Assembly: GCA_003508835.1 (NCBI GenBank)
Contig: PUFA01000536.1
Coordinates: 1 to 64,000, forward strand
Source of the DNA: Eonycteris spelaea
Lineage: Eukaryota; Chordata; Mammalia; Chiroptera; Pteropodidae
Reading direction: 5' to 3'
DNA: 64,000 bases
A model generated the notes under the pieces. That model worked only from the letters and a program-made list of their open reading frames with translations, did not search any database and was not told where the DNA came from. Positions 36,301-46,819 of the stretch are shown here, one piece after another. The translations under genes were made by a program, and so were the position numbers. Position 1 is the stretch's first letter, and every line of letters starts with the position of its first letter.

Positions 36301-39300
36301 AATATTATATTTTCCATAAATCTATATTAAATTGAAATACTTGCTAATTTATCTTCTCTGATTATATACTACAGGAAAGAGCCTTTTGATTTTCATAAAT
36401 ATAAAATACACTGAAAGAACATTAATTTTACTTACAAATAGCTTCAATTATTATTACTGTTCATACCTTGCCAGCATTGTTTATCACTCCATTCACTCCA
36501 AATTCCATCATCTGAGCAATAAATATTCACTCTGCTTCTCACTAAAAAGCATAATTGTTGGCTTTTATTGATGTTCTTGTGATATATATTTCATTTTCAA
36601 ATGTGGTAGTCTGAAAACCAGGATAAAAATTAGATGCCATTATTTGATGTAATTGCTGCTAGACCAATCTTATTTCTTTTGTCACTTTCAAAGTGGATTT
36701 TGTTATATAAAATACATGCATTAAATGATTAAAAGGATATATACTAAAATCCTAGCAATGATTATCTCTGTATGGTGGGTTACTTTTTTATTCTCATTTT
36801 CTCTTTCTTTCCTTATCTATATTCTTAAAGTTTTCTATAGTGATAATGGATCAGTTGTAGTAAAGGGCATGTGTAACAGGACAAAATTCCTAGGTAGTTT
36901 TGTTGTTTATGACACCCAGTATTTGTATTAATGTCAAATTTCCCAGATTCCATAAACTTGAAAATGCTACATACACTGAATTAAACAAAAAGACAGCGAT
37001 CACAAATGTTGTTTCTATGAAAACTATAAAATTCATAAACATAAAGCTTTTTCCCCTTATTCTTATTTTGGTTAACTGACATAATACCTGAGTAGCAGTG
37101 ATCAGGACTTGGCATGAAACTACCTTTTCAGATATGAGAATACACAAGGCTGGATGATTTCAATTCTAATTTTAGTTATGTAGTTTGGCTGCAAATCAAT
37201 TAACTTCCTTAGGACTTGTAAATCAGATCAACTCCCTGTTTTCTCATTTGTTTATGGTATGAATTAATTAGAACTAATGCCTCACTTACTTATCTCCACC
37301 ACTTTCTGAGTTAGAAACTGATGAATAAAATTAACATATAATAATGTGGGAGGTGGTTTTGCAACCATTACCTACTTCCCCAGTTAGCCCTTTTCCCTGC
37401 TACAAGCAATTCTTGGGTAGCCCTGCCAGACTCTAATTTTGACCTGATGGTTGTTCCTCAAGGAGTGTTTTTATGTTTGTTTGTGTTTTTTTTGTTTTGT
37501 TCTCTTTTTACTTGAGGCATCTTCATAATCCATCTTATGCACACACTTGGCAACTTTAATTTATTGACACAATATTGGAAACAAGTTGCTAGATTATTTC
37601 TAAGGTCCTACGTAGCTTTAAAATTGGTATGATTATACTTTCAGACTATAAAAATCTTTCTTTTGTCCATTAGATGATTTAATTTGCTAGAAATTAAACT
37701 AGGATAACTATCATGTTCCAGTCCTTGTGTGGATAGCAACTGATTGATTCTCATGTTTGCTATTTTATTTAAAAGCTATGTTTATGATTACCCCAAATAA
37801 ATGTAATGTTCATACCACCAAAGTAGTATCATCTTCTGTGAATTCAATTTCATAAATGAAACACTTTGCTGGAATAGGTCCTATAGGAATGCTCCATTTC
37901 AGGTTGATTTCCTCTGAATTCTTCACAATAATACTAAGATAGTCTGGTGGTGAAGGTTTAACTGAAAAGAAAAAGGAAACCTTTTAACATGGAGGTGACT
38001 GAAGTTTAGCATTAACCATGACCACTAGTTAGGGAAACTTAGTAACCTAAGCCTCCAGCATTAGTCAGGTGGCTTGAGACTATTTTCTATAACATGAATT
38101 AAAATCAAAGTTGCTTACCAAGCAAGTTTAGTTAATTAAGAAATTGGGTTTTTTTGGAAATTACTTTTTATAAGTCACCTACTGACATATATTTAAGCCC
38201 AAGATAAAAGTTAGACGATCTAAATCATCATAGCCATTTTTTTTCACTTTGTAATGAAGAGAAGCAGAATAAGCTGCCCCAAAATATGCCACTTGTGGAT
38301 TATTTTGAGCTAAAGACCATCAAGACTTAAAAGACTCAGGAAAAGTTTTCTTTTTTTTTCTTTTTCTTTTCTTTTTTACCTCTGCCTTACCTCACTAAAA
38401 GAATTTAAAAAGAGGACCTGGTGGTCCAGGAAGAAAGCTATCACCATTGAGTATGGGCTAGGTAGGGTAGGCTGGGAGGAGTTGACAGAGCATGTTTATT
38501 CAAATTTTTCTCTGTGTCCTATTGTCTCTGGATGGCATGACAAACATCTTTTTACCAAACATTTGTTCTTCCCATCTTCCTGTGAACTGCTTTCCTTCCC
38601 TTTGAAGTTCCAGACCCCTACCCTCTTGTCCTTAGCTCAGGATGGCACATAAGCTTCAATTGCCTGGTTGCCTTTGGAGCTTTCTTATCTATGTGAAGCT
38701 CTCATATAGACAAGATAAATTTGATTTTCTCTTATTAATCTCACTTATGTCAATTTAATTATTATACCAGACAAAAGAACCTAAAAAGATAGAAGAAAAG
38801 TTTTTAGCCTCTAGAGTAGCATTAGGAACAATTACCACAACAATAACTACTACTATTTTTATTAATAGCTGACACTTATTTTGAACTTATGATATGTCAG
38901 ACACTGAACCAAGGATTCTACATAAAATATTCATTCATAACTCACATAAATTTATGAGGTGGTCCTTTATTACCCTCATTTTACTCATGAGGAAATTGAA
39001 ACTAATGTTAAAAGTAACTTGCCCAAAGTCATACAGCTAGAAAGTGGTAAATCCAAGATTCAGGCCCAGATATGGCTGACTCTAGAATCTGTCATTGTCA
39101 TAATTGTTACAGCTGAGAACCCAGATTTAGAAAATATCCAAGCATTTGCTTATTGAGGCCTGGAAGTGATTCCACAATTACTCTATCACTAACACTAGAC
39201 AATAATAGTATATAACAAACCAGCTTTTCAAGATGAGAAATAGAGTCTGAGTTCTAAATAAAAGTGACATTTTACCCTTTATTCAATTCCTTATCTTGCA

Positions 39301-42300
39301 AACTTTTATATTTAATAAGAGCTTCCTCATATGTTCTGTTGGCCCTCATTTTTCTGGCTTTGCATTTCAGTAGGTATCTCTTTCTCTATATCTCTATACC
39401 TTTATCTCTATGTCTATCTCTTCTCTTCCATGTGTTCGTAAATGGCTTAAACTAGGAACATCTTGAAGCTGCTTATTTACCTCACCTATATCTTGAAGCT
39501 GAAAAATGAAATAGCTGGGTCTGATAAGCTGGGATTTTGATGATCCATTAACACAGATGTAGAAATCTTTATAGTCTGGTGACTCCAAATAGGGAAACCT
39601 GCATCCAATATTTTTTCCATTACCCTTGATATAATCAACACATTGTAATGCATGGTCCAAGCCCTCATACCTACAAAAAAAATTGTAAGAATTGTTTTAA
39701 TGATATATTCTTGCATCATGAAGTCCAATTTCTAATTATCTTAAGATATCAAGTGAATTAAAAATTATTTAATAACATGCCACATTTATTAAGTACCAAC
39801 TATGTCCCAGATCTTGTAACAATTGCTAGGGATACCACAGTAAGGAAGATTAAAAGATAATGCAAGGTTAGGCAGACTCACCAACAGGATTTGTGAATTA
39901 AATAACAAGATTCCTATTAAGGAAACAAGGGATTTATATAGAAAATCTTGGATGATATTGTATTTCTTTCCTATTTTTTATTATTAAAGTATAGTTGGCT
40001 CACAATATTATATTACTTTCAAGTGTACAAATTTTTATACCTTACGAAGTGATCTTCATGATATATCTAGTAACCAGATGTCACCATAAAAAGTTATTAC
40101 AATATTATTGACTATATTCCTTATGCTGTACACTACATTGCTTATTTATTTTATAATTGGAAGTTTGTACCTTGTATTTCCCTTCACCCATTCCTCTAGC
40201 TCCCACTCCTCTGGCAACCCTCATGCACTCTTGGTGAGATTATAAATTGGTGCATTCACAATGAAAAACAGTATGGATGTTCCTCAAAAAGTTAAAAATA
40301 GAACTACCATATGGCCCAGCAATTCCACTACTGGATATTTATATAAAGAAAACAAAAACATTAATTAAAAAGACATACATACTTCTATGTTCATTACAGA
40401 TTATTTGCAATAGCTAAGATATGGAAGCAACCTATGTGTCCATCAATAGATGACTGAATAAAGAAGATGTGAGATATATTATATATATATATATATATGG
40501 AATATTATAATGGAATATTATTTAGCAATAAAAAGAATGAAATCTTGTCATTTGCAAAAACACTTATGCTAAGCGATACTATCTTTTTTATATTATACTA
40601 GAAAACTTATATTTGAAGAAAGCAGATTTAAAAGCAGATTTACAAAATACTGTTATATTTAATAAAACAAATGAAAATTCTCGACTGATACAGTACACAT
40701 CAAGAGATCAACTTCAGAAAAGCTAATGGGGATCAAAAAGAAAAAAAGGAACTATTTGCCAAGTAAATATCTAATTTCCCTTTCTCTTAGACAAGAAATG
40801 TTACCATATCATTGAAAGTTGACCTCTTTCCAGTAATAAAACTAATGGGAATTAAGGAGGACTTCCCTATTGATTTCCAAAGTAGAAAATACCTCATTTA
40901 TTTCCCTAAAGAAAAGCTTGCAATGAAAAATGTGGCATTATTTGTAAAAGCAGCCAAATCCCTTTTGAAATGTGGCCAATCTAGCAGCTGGTAAGATACT
41001 GGTAAAAATATCTGGATTCTACAGAATTCACTTCTTGCCAAGTATTTACTTTAGTCAGAATTTGCAAAATTATAGTATCTTGGTTAATTCACCTAATTAG
41101 AGTTTGAGAGACTTGAGTTCTAGGTTTGACTTTACACAAATTTACTTTGTGCCAGTGGGAAGCCCTTATATTCCGTTCTTTATACTGCTAATATTTTCCC
41201 CTTACTACTCTACTAACGTGAGGATAAAGTTATGTTAAACATGAAATGCAATGTGCAAGAGGGCAGGAACTTTGTCTTATTCACACTTTTGTCCATTTTA
41301 TCTAGAACAGTGCCAGGTATTTAATAATTGCTAAATATTTGTTGAATTAATGAGTGAAAAGTTAGACCTTAGAGATTGACACATCCAATTTCAGGTGAGG
41401 AAACTGAGACCCTAAAAACAGAAATTGCTTGTACAAGACCACCAAGTGAAATGATGCCAGAGTGGAATTAGAAACCAGTTAATAGGTTATATCTTATCAT
41501 TTATTATTATAATTATCTAAAGAAAAATGCCATGACAATTTGGGCTTGAAATTTACAAAGACTAACACTTTTTCCTCTCATTTTTTCTGTTATTTAATAA
41601 GTGCAAAAGTTATGATACTTATCTATCAATTTACCAATACCATAATCATTTGTCTCATTCATTTAATGAATATTTAGTGATAATCTACTATGGGCATAGC
41701 GTAGCAGAGATAGTCAAGAGGAATATAAAAACATAATTCATGGCCACCAATTTCTTACAAATTTAAGAGAGGAGACAATATATATATATACATATACATA
41801 TATAAAATTTAAATGTCATCTGGACAATAAGTAATAGTTTAGAAAAAACTGAACAGAAGTTGTGATCAGTAAATGGTTAAGGAAATTGAATACCAAATAG
41901 GCCTTGGAGGTTGGATAAGAATTGGTTAAAGAGAGAGCCAGAGGGCATTCCAGATAGCAATGTACACAAAGGCATAAAAAAGCATAACATGGGTGAGAAA
42001 AAAAATGTAGAGATTGGTCTAAATGGAGTGGAATATTCACAATGATGATAGTAGAAAGTAGTATTGGAAGACAGAGATACAATGAGGCAGAGACTTGAAT
42101 GGCAGCCCAAATTTTTATCCTGGAGGCAATGAGTAGCCCTTGAGGTTTTTGAGCAAAAGAATGGCATATGAATATAGCAGTATAGGAATATAAATCTGGC
42201 TACAGTGTGCAGATAAATAGGAAAGGGAGAGATTGGAAACACAGAGATCATCATCTGGGCTATGGCAATCATCCAGGTGTGGAATGAGGTGAGTCTGAAA

Positions 42301-45300
42301 TGAAGTTCTTACAGAAGAGGTGGGAGGCAAAGAACAGATGTATGACCTTGCAAAGGAGTGTCAGGACATGGTGACCAATGTTATCATGAAACAATTAAGG
42401 AATAAAAGAAACAGAAGGTCCAAGATGGCTTTAAATTTAAAAAGCCTCAGTAATAGTCAACAAAGATAGGAAAATTAGAAAAATGATCAGGTTTTAATAG
42501 GTACTTGTGTTTTTAAAAGACAAGAATACAAAATATGCCAGTTTTTAAGTTATAATTCCATCTATCTAAGGGATATAAAATTTAATCTAGTATAGAAACA
42601 GTGAATGAACCACCCATAGAGTACCTTACAGTAGCTATAGCCAAAACTTATTTATTTCCATTGAAAACTCAAAATAATTGTAAACAACCTTCATCATAAA
42701 TACAGCTCTGAAAAATATAATATATTTAATTAAGTGAAAACACAGCTATTCATACTATGGATTAATTTTGATAGATATTTTCCTAATATGGAATTCTTAC
42801 TATAAAAATACTTACCAGTAAAACAAGTTGTAATTGGTATCAAAGTGGACACCCATGCCAAGTTTCCAAGAGCAGACTAAATATTCCCAGTTGTAATATA
42901 TACAATCCATATCCCGAATTTTAGTTTCCAGATTTCCTAAAGAATGAATCAACTGTGAATGCTTAAAAGGCATGATGATGAATCATTTGGGAAATTGCTA
43001 TGCAATTTTACTTTATTTCCTTTGACCTCTCCATTTAATTTAGCAATCAACACAATCAGGAATATTCCAAAAGGAAGTTGTTGGAAATCACTTCACTGTA
43101 AGTGGGGCATGCAAAATTGAAAACATTTGAGGACTCATTTACTAGTGTAAGTACTAGTGTAAGCATATGCAAAAGTACTAAATTAATAATTCCAGGGTGC
43201 TCTGAACAGTTGAGCAAGTGCTCGCATGCCTATTTATTAATATGACCCCAAAATTGGGAACTATATTAGCCTAACAAGATGTAGGTTTTCCTAAATGTAT
43301 TTGCTGATTTAAAGAATTCATGGAGGCCAGTTACCCACTCTTAAGGATTCTATTTTGTGTCACACTCTCAATTGTACAATACAATCTCATGTATAAGAGT
43401 TAAAGGACTTATTCCAGATATGGATTTTTCTGACAGTATTAGTGTGAAATGAGAGCTTTGTTTTAACCTTGTGGTGATGTTGAATAAGTAGCTTCTGACC
43501 ATGAACTTTGAATCGCAGATCCGTTTGTGCATTGCCCTTGCAGAAGCGTGTGTATCTTTGCTTCAACATCTTTGTTAAGATCAAACCCGTCTTTATAATG
43601 TAGATTCTTAGTAATGATAGTCTGATAAAATGATAAGACAAAGGCAAGTTTATAAACAGTGATGGCATCATTACAAGCCACATTCATAAAACTAAGAAGT
43701 CATGAATACCCTGAAGAATTCTCAATATCTAAGAAATCTCTCATGATTGTCTGATACTATGTCCCAGACATATTTCTGGCAGAACTCACTTCTGCATATT
43801 ATATCATTTGACAAGATCATTTGAATCTTTTTTTACACCGTTTAAGTCTATATAACAACTTCTCTCATGGAAGACAGAACACCAAAATGGGTTAGACTTT
43901 CTTGCTATAACAAGCTCAGATTGTGTCAGATATTTTTGCATTTGAATCTTAACATGTCATTTAAAAATAAAATTCTGGAAGAGAAAAAAGCTCTATGGCA
44001 GGATATAAAACCAACTTGAAATCAAAAGACAATTTCCACTTGCCATATGCATATTACATGACAAATGATTTATCACCTTTCAAATGTCATTTGAATTCTT
44101 CAGGAATCATACAAAGTAAAATCTTAGGGGTAACTGGAGAAAGCTAGACAAATTATGAGCTCCTAGTGGACTAAAATCATATATCACTTATTCTTGTATT
44201 CCTGATACTTAGTGGAGTGCCTGACACCAAAAAAGTTTCTCAATAAATGTTTGATTTAAATTATCCCTTGAAATCACCTAGCTGAATTGGAAAGGTAACA
44301 GAATTCTTATGCAACAAAAATCCTTAAATAAACATGCTTGTTGATTATGTAGTTAATAATTTAATAAACTTTTATTGGGTATTAACTATAATATATGCAA
44401 AAAAGTGTTCTATGGGGAGAGTACAAAGATAAATAAGACTTGATTCCTATAGAGAAAAAGCTCATAGTCGAGTAGCATATATATGACCCATATACAGGTA
44501 TATACATAACTATAAAATATGGTAAAATGTGTAAATACTCTTCAAACCCACTATCTATGATACCAAGTAATTTTTCCTATACTTCCAATGATAGTCTTAA
44601 TAATGAGTGGGGTGAAAATGGATGTGGCAGCTTGTTATATCTTAATAATAGCTATTGGGATATGGGACTCAGAGTAAACACTGACATCAGGAATCACGAG
44701 AAATTCCTAATAATCACTCTGATATCACAAACACATGTTTTACTTACCTTCCAGTTTTCACTATCGATGTTTCGGTATTTTAATTCATATTCTATTGTGC
44801 ATTCCTTAAAATTATCCAGAGACAGTGAAGGTTGCCATTGTAAATAGAGATAACCTAAATATCCAGGGTCCACTATCTCAAAATCCTGAGGGGGGTTAAC
44901 TGAAATAAAATAAAAAATATTTTTACTTTTTTACTGTATTTTATGACAAAAACTGCTAAATCTAGATTACTTCCAATGTACATCACCAATGAATGGATAA
45001 ACTGTGGTGCATCCATACAATGGAATATTATTCAGCCATAAGAAAGAATGAAGTACTGATACATGCTATAACATGAAGAACCTTGAAAACATTAAGCTAA
45101 GTGAAAGGAGGCAATCACAAAAGACCTCATATTGTATGATTCTATTTATGTTAAATATCCAGAATAGGCAAATCTATTGAGACAGATAGTAGATTAGTGA
45201 TTGCCAGAGGCTGGAGAGAGAGGAAAATGAGTCATGACTACTGAATGGATATGGTGGTTTTTTTTTGGGGGGGGGGAGTGATGTAAATATTTTGGAATTT

Positions 45301-46786
45301 GACAGTGGTGACTGAATATTTTCACTTTGTGAATATACTAAAACCACTGAACAGTTTTTTAAAAGGGTGAGTTTTATATTATGTAAATTATATTTAAATA
45401 AATCTGTTAAAAATTTTGAATTACTGCTGTATAGTTATCCCCTTTGTAATAAATCACATATATAAAATGTGCATATATATGACCCATTGCCTAGCTAGGT
45501 ACTACGTTTTCACAGAAACAAGAAATTCAACATGGAGTTACCTTTGTGGTCATACAAACTATAACTTGGTCTAGGATGGGAACACTTTATTACATAAATT
45601 TCTCTAATAGCAAAAACTAAATAGTATTAATTCAGTGTTTACTATATCCATATAACATCATGGTGCGCATGCACGCGCGCGCGCACACACACACACACAT
45701 ACACACACAAAAGCTAGAAAATGTAATTACAATAGTTAAGTGCCTTAAGAATTAGGGAAACAGACAGATCTTCTTGATCTATCCTGGTTAATTAACTCCT
45801 CTAATAAATTAAAGTTCAGAGCTATCCTTAGAGTATGGTAAACCAGGGCCGCTCTTCGGAAGGATGGCAGCTGAGTAGAGTGACATCAAGAAACAACCTC
45901 TTTTTTATTTTGGAGGAGGAGACAGTGGGAGGCAATGGCTCTCACATCTGGTAACTTAAAAAGCAACAAAAACAAATAAACAATAATTCTATAAATTTTC
46001 CTACAGGCAAATCTAGTAGTACTATACTATTACGCTCATGTTGACATTCTGCTAATAATTTCCTCTCATTTTTTACATGTTGTTTAATACTTCATAACAC
46101 TTGAGGTGAGAAAAAGAATACACAGGAATAAATTGTGGACAAATTATAATTTGATGTGGGACTTCCTCCATGTACCAATTAAGAAGGTCTCCATTGAGGA
46201 AGAAATAGAAATCCTGTTGTTTCAACTTTTATGGTTAGAAATCTTTGTCAAATACATTGTTCTAATTACCTTTGGTAATAAGAATAGTTTATTAGACATG
46301 ATTTAATAATTCTGTAATTATTTTTAAATTCTACTTTAAATTTCTGTGTATTTTTCTTATTCATCTAATTGTTTTAAAAGTCAAGGATAGTAGTAAGGAA
46401 AGTTCCAGTTAGTTGTGTACTAGGTAGTGGTTTCAGATAATTAACCTGTTCATTACATAAGACTATACAAAATATATGGAAAGTATCTTTCAGTCTGGCT
46501 TTTATTCCACAAAATGTTTATTATCATCAGTTACCTTATACATGAGGCTGGCTACTAAGAACATATCTTTTGTGCATGGATATCCTGAATTACTTCCAGT
46601 AACAATCCATCCCCTAGTGATGCATTTTCTTAGGGTAGGTTGCAAAGACAGTAAATATCCCTAATTTTAAAACTATTCCATTGTTGGTTTACCTTTTATT
46701 TCAGCATCTGAAGACAAAGTAGAGCCAAATGCTGTGCAAATAAGAATGGCATATAGACATCTGATATCCAAATGAATGAAAGCCAT
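33267..46786 (-). CDS. IL13RA2: Interleukin-13 receptor alpha-2, nine coding exons, frame broken in exon 8
   Basis: Type I membrane cytokine receptor that binds IL-13 with high affinity and acts mainly as a decoy, having only a short cytoplasmic tail. Nine coding exons join in phase: 46693-46786, 44748-44899, 43468-43621, 42816-42936, 39486-39670, 37816-37961, 36467-36610, 34074-34189 and 33267-33317. The protein opens [20 protein letters not shown] (signal peptide), then three fibronectin-III-like domains, WSEWS and one membrane span. Identity with the human protein is obvious throughout. With a non-coding first exon this gives the ten-exon layout known for human. Exon 8 is 144 nt where human needs 145. 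The frame shifts near 36559 and meets TAG at 36542-36544, predicting a 306-residue product instead of about 387. The stop lies about 75 nt before the exon 8/9 junction, so mRNA decay is expected. All splice sites and the downstream frame are otherwise preserved, so sequence error is a live alternative. Confidence 0.95.
33318..34073 (-). other. IL13RA2: IL13RA2 intron 9
   Basis: 756 bp. An L2 tail-like stretch lies near 33625-33720 on the plus strand ('agaatgtgaggtcttgaagg'). There is a short tandem 'acaaaatcgcaaaattacaa' near 33971. Otherwise nothing is recognised. Confidence 0.6.
34074..34189 (-). CDS. IL13RA2: IL13RA2 exon 9, transmembrane segment
   Basis: 116 bases with acceptor ttcacctag and donor gtaagt. 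In the frame fixed by the end of exon 8 it encodes [20 protein letters not shown], continuing [18 protein letters not shown]. That is one hydrophobic span of about 22 residues followed by basic stop-transfer residues. It aligns with human KTLLRFWLPFGFILILVIF but is clearly more diverged than the ectodomain. Confidence 0.92.
34190..36466 (-). other. IL13RA2: IL13RA2 intron 8
   Basis: 2.28 kb, AT-rich. It holds a TA microsatellite at about 35119-35138 and an L2 3' end at about 35585-35715 ('cttaataaatatttgatgaac'). Confidence 0.6.
35585..35715 (+). repeat. L2 LINE 3' end
   Basis: 'gaagacaagaattttttctg' followed by 'cagtccttaataaatatttg' matches the L2 terminus. It lies inside IL13RA2 intron 8. 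Confidence 0.6.
36467..36610 (-). CDS. IL13RA2: IL13RA2 exon 8, domain 3 with WSEWS, one base short
   Basis: Acceptor gttttcag and donor gtatgaac are intact. The exon opens [17 protein letters not shown] in frame. Beyond about 36559 the recognisable receptor sequence ([28 protein letters not shown]) is in the -1 frame. WSEWS is at 36486-36500. In the first frame a TAG falls at 36542-36544. The exon is 144 bases against 145 for the human coding segment. The missing base lies where human has a run of three C. Confidence 0.93.
36611..37815 (-). other. IL13RA2: IL13RA2 intron 7
   Basis: 1.2 kb. A plus-strand MIR-like stretch lies near 37180-37340 ('cttaggacttgtaaatcaga'). An 85-codon minus-strand frame near 36890-37147 has no receptor similarity. 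Confidence 0.6.
37816..37961 (-). CDS. IL13RA2: IL13RA2 exon 7, start of domain 3
   Basis: 146 bases with acceptor cttttcag and donor gtatgaac. It encodes [20 protein letters not shown], then [15 protein letters not shown] and EDDTTLV. Length and phase match human. The LKWSIP.GPIPA.CF block is strongly conserved. Confidence 0.96.
38255..38815 (+). mobile_element. LTR-like element, same family as 31009-31550
   Basis: It starts 'tgaagagaagcagaataagc', carries 'ggattattttgagc' and a C/T-rich middle, and ends 'aacctaaaaagatagaagaa'. It lies in IL13RA2 intron 6 in antisense orientation to the gene. Confidence 0.6.
38860..39115 (-). repeat. MIR SINE
   Basis: Reversed MIR: 'tactcatgaggaaattgaaa', 'aacttgcccaaagtcataca', 'ctagaaagtggtaaatcc'. 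It lies in IL13RA2 intron 6, in the same orientation as the gene. Confidence 0.8.
39486..39670 (-). CDS. IL13RA2: IL13RA2 exon 6, domain 2
   Basis: 185 bases, encoding [15 protein letters not shown] through [20 protein letters not shown] and NGSS (sequon) to FQLQDI plus one base. The acceptor is ttttttgtag. The donor gtgaggtaaat contains a second GT five bases downstream. The word CAGCTTCAAGAT occurs in the exon end and again 30 bases downstream in the intron. Confidence 0.97.
39785..39870 (-). repeat. L2 or MIR-like remnant
   Basis: 'attaagtaccaactatgtcc' and 'aattgctagggataccacag' resemble the reversed L2 3' terminus. Confidence 0.5.
39960..40227 (-). mobile_element. L1 LINE 3' end
   Basis: Reversed L1 terminus: 'aagtatagttggctcacaat', 'cttatgctgtacactacatt', 'cccactcctctggcaaccct'. 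It abuts a plus-strand L1 piece. Both lie in IL13RA2 intron 5. Confidence 0.8.
40228..40640 (+). mobile_element. L1 LINE distal ORF2 to 3'UTR
   Basis: 'ccatatggcccagcaattcc' (40308), 'agatatggaagcaacctatg' (40417), then a TA-rich expansion near 40478-40498 inside 'aagaagatg...tggaatattat'. The right end is unclear. Confidence 0.85.
41200..41358 (+). repeat. L2 LINE 3' end
   Basis: 'gagggcaggaactttgtctt', 'ctagaacagtgccaggtatt', then 'ttgttgaattaatgagtg' form a good L2 terminus. Intron 5. Confidence 0.85.
41370..41490 (-). repeat. MIR SINE fragment
   Basis: 'aggtgaggaaactgagaccc' and 'cttgtacaagaccaccaagt' match the reversed MIR core. Intron 5. Confidence 0.65.
41640..42480 (-). repeat. L2 LINE fragment
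   Basis: Reversed L2: 'agagccagagggcattccag' (41934), 'tggaggcaatgagtagccct' (42121), 'gcaaaagaatggcatatg' (42153), 'tatggcaatcatccaggtgt' (42260). Open frames here are chance. Intron 5. Confidence 0.8.
42816..42936 (-). CDS. IL13RA2: IL13RA2 exon 5, start of domain 2
   Basis: 121 bases with acceptor attctttag and donor gtaagt. It encodes [20 protein letters not shown], then [19 protein letters not shown] and two bases of a tryptophan codon. The cysteine pair typical of the cytokine-receptor module (DMDC...VCSW) is retained. Confidence 0.97.
42937..43467 (-). other. IL13RA2: IL13RA2 intron 4
   Basis: 531 bp with nothing recognised beyond the splice sites. Confidence 0.7.
43468..43621 (-). 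CDS. IL13RA2: IL13RA2 exon 4, end of domain 1
   Basis: 154 bases, encoding [17 protein letters not shown] through CTNGS (an N-glycosylation sequon) to STSPQ, plus one base. The acceptor is attttatcag. The donor is gttaaa, a weaker form than usual. Length and phase equal those of the human exon. An upstream in-frame ATG in the intron makes a longer open frame appear, but the splice site fixes the exon start. Confidence 0.96.
44140..44262 (+). repeat. L2 LINE 3' end
   Basis: 'gagctcctagtggactaaaa' and 'tcaataaatgtttgattt' match the L2 terminus. Intron 3. Confidence 0.55.
44345..44490 (-). repeat. L2 LINE 3' end, reversed
   Basis: 'ttttattgggtattaactat', 'gtacaaagataaataagact' and 'aaaaagctcatagtcgagta' match the reversed L2 3' region. 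Intron 3. Confidence 0.6.
44748..44899 (-). CDS. IL13RA2: IL13RA2 exon 3, fibronectin-III domain 1
   Basis: 152 bases with acceptor ttatttcag and donor gtaagt. It encodes [20 protein letters not shown] and continues to ENWK, very close to the human domain 1. The first base of the valine codon comes from the preceding exon (phase 1), and the exon ends on a codon boundary. Confidence 0.97.
44960..45420 (+). mobile_element. L1 LINE 3' end
   Basis: 'ccatacaatggaatattatt' (45013), 'gattgccagaggctggagag' (45199), a G-run near 45271, and the end 'atatttaaataaatctgt'. It lies in IL13RA2 intron 2, antisense to the gene. Confidence 0.92.
45663..45710. repeat. Alternating purine-pyrimidine tract (CG/CA repeat)
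   Basis: 'gcgcatgcacgcgcgcgcgc' followed by CA repeats and 'atacacacacaa'. This is a potential Z-DNA-forming sequence in IL13RA2 intron 2, about 1 kb from the start-codon exon. Confidence 0.95.
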
Positions 46787-46819
46787 TTCTCTAAGATCTA
46801 ATACCTTGAAATTTTCACT
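46693..46819 (-). CDS. IL13RA2: IL13RA2 first coding exon (exon 2), 5'UTR end and signal peptide
   Basis: The acceptor 'ccttag' precedes a short 5'UTR. The ATG is at 46786-46784 in the context GAAATGG. The 94 coding bases encode 31 residues, ending SSDAEIK, plus one base, followed by the donor gtaaac. A hydrophobic run [10 protein letters not shown] marks the signal peptide. The acceptor could equally be two bases further in (exon start at 46817). Confidence 0.93.

Noticed and set aside
36890..37147. 85-codon minus-strand frame in IL13RA2 intron 7
   Set aside because: It is not similar to any receptor exon, and exons 7 and 8 are fully accounted for by neighbouring splice sites.
41816..42330. 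Three overlapping minus-strand frames up to 131 codons
   Set aside because: They lie in a diverged L2 fragment inside IL13RA2 intron 5.
43622..43687. ATG-led extension upstream of IL13RA2 exon 4
   Set aside because: The upstream codons are intronic. The acceptor at 43622-43623 and the phase match with exon 3 fix the start.
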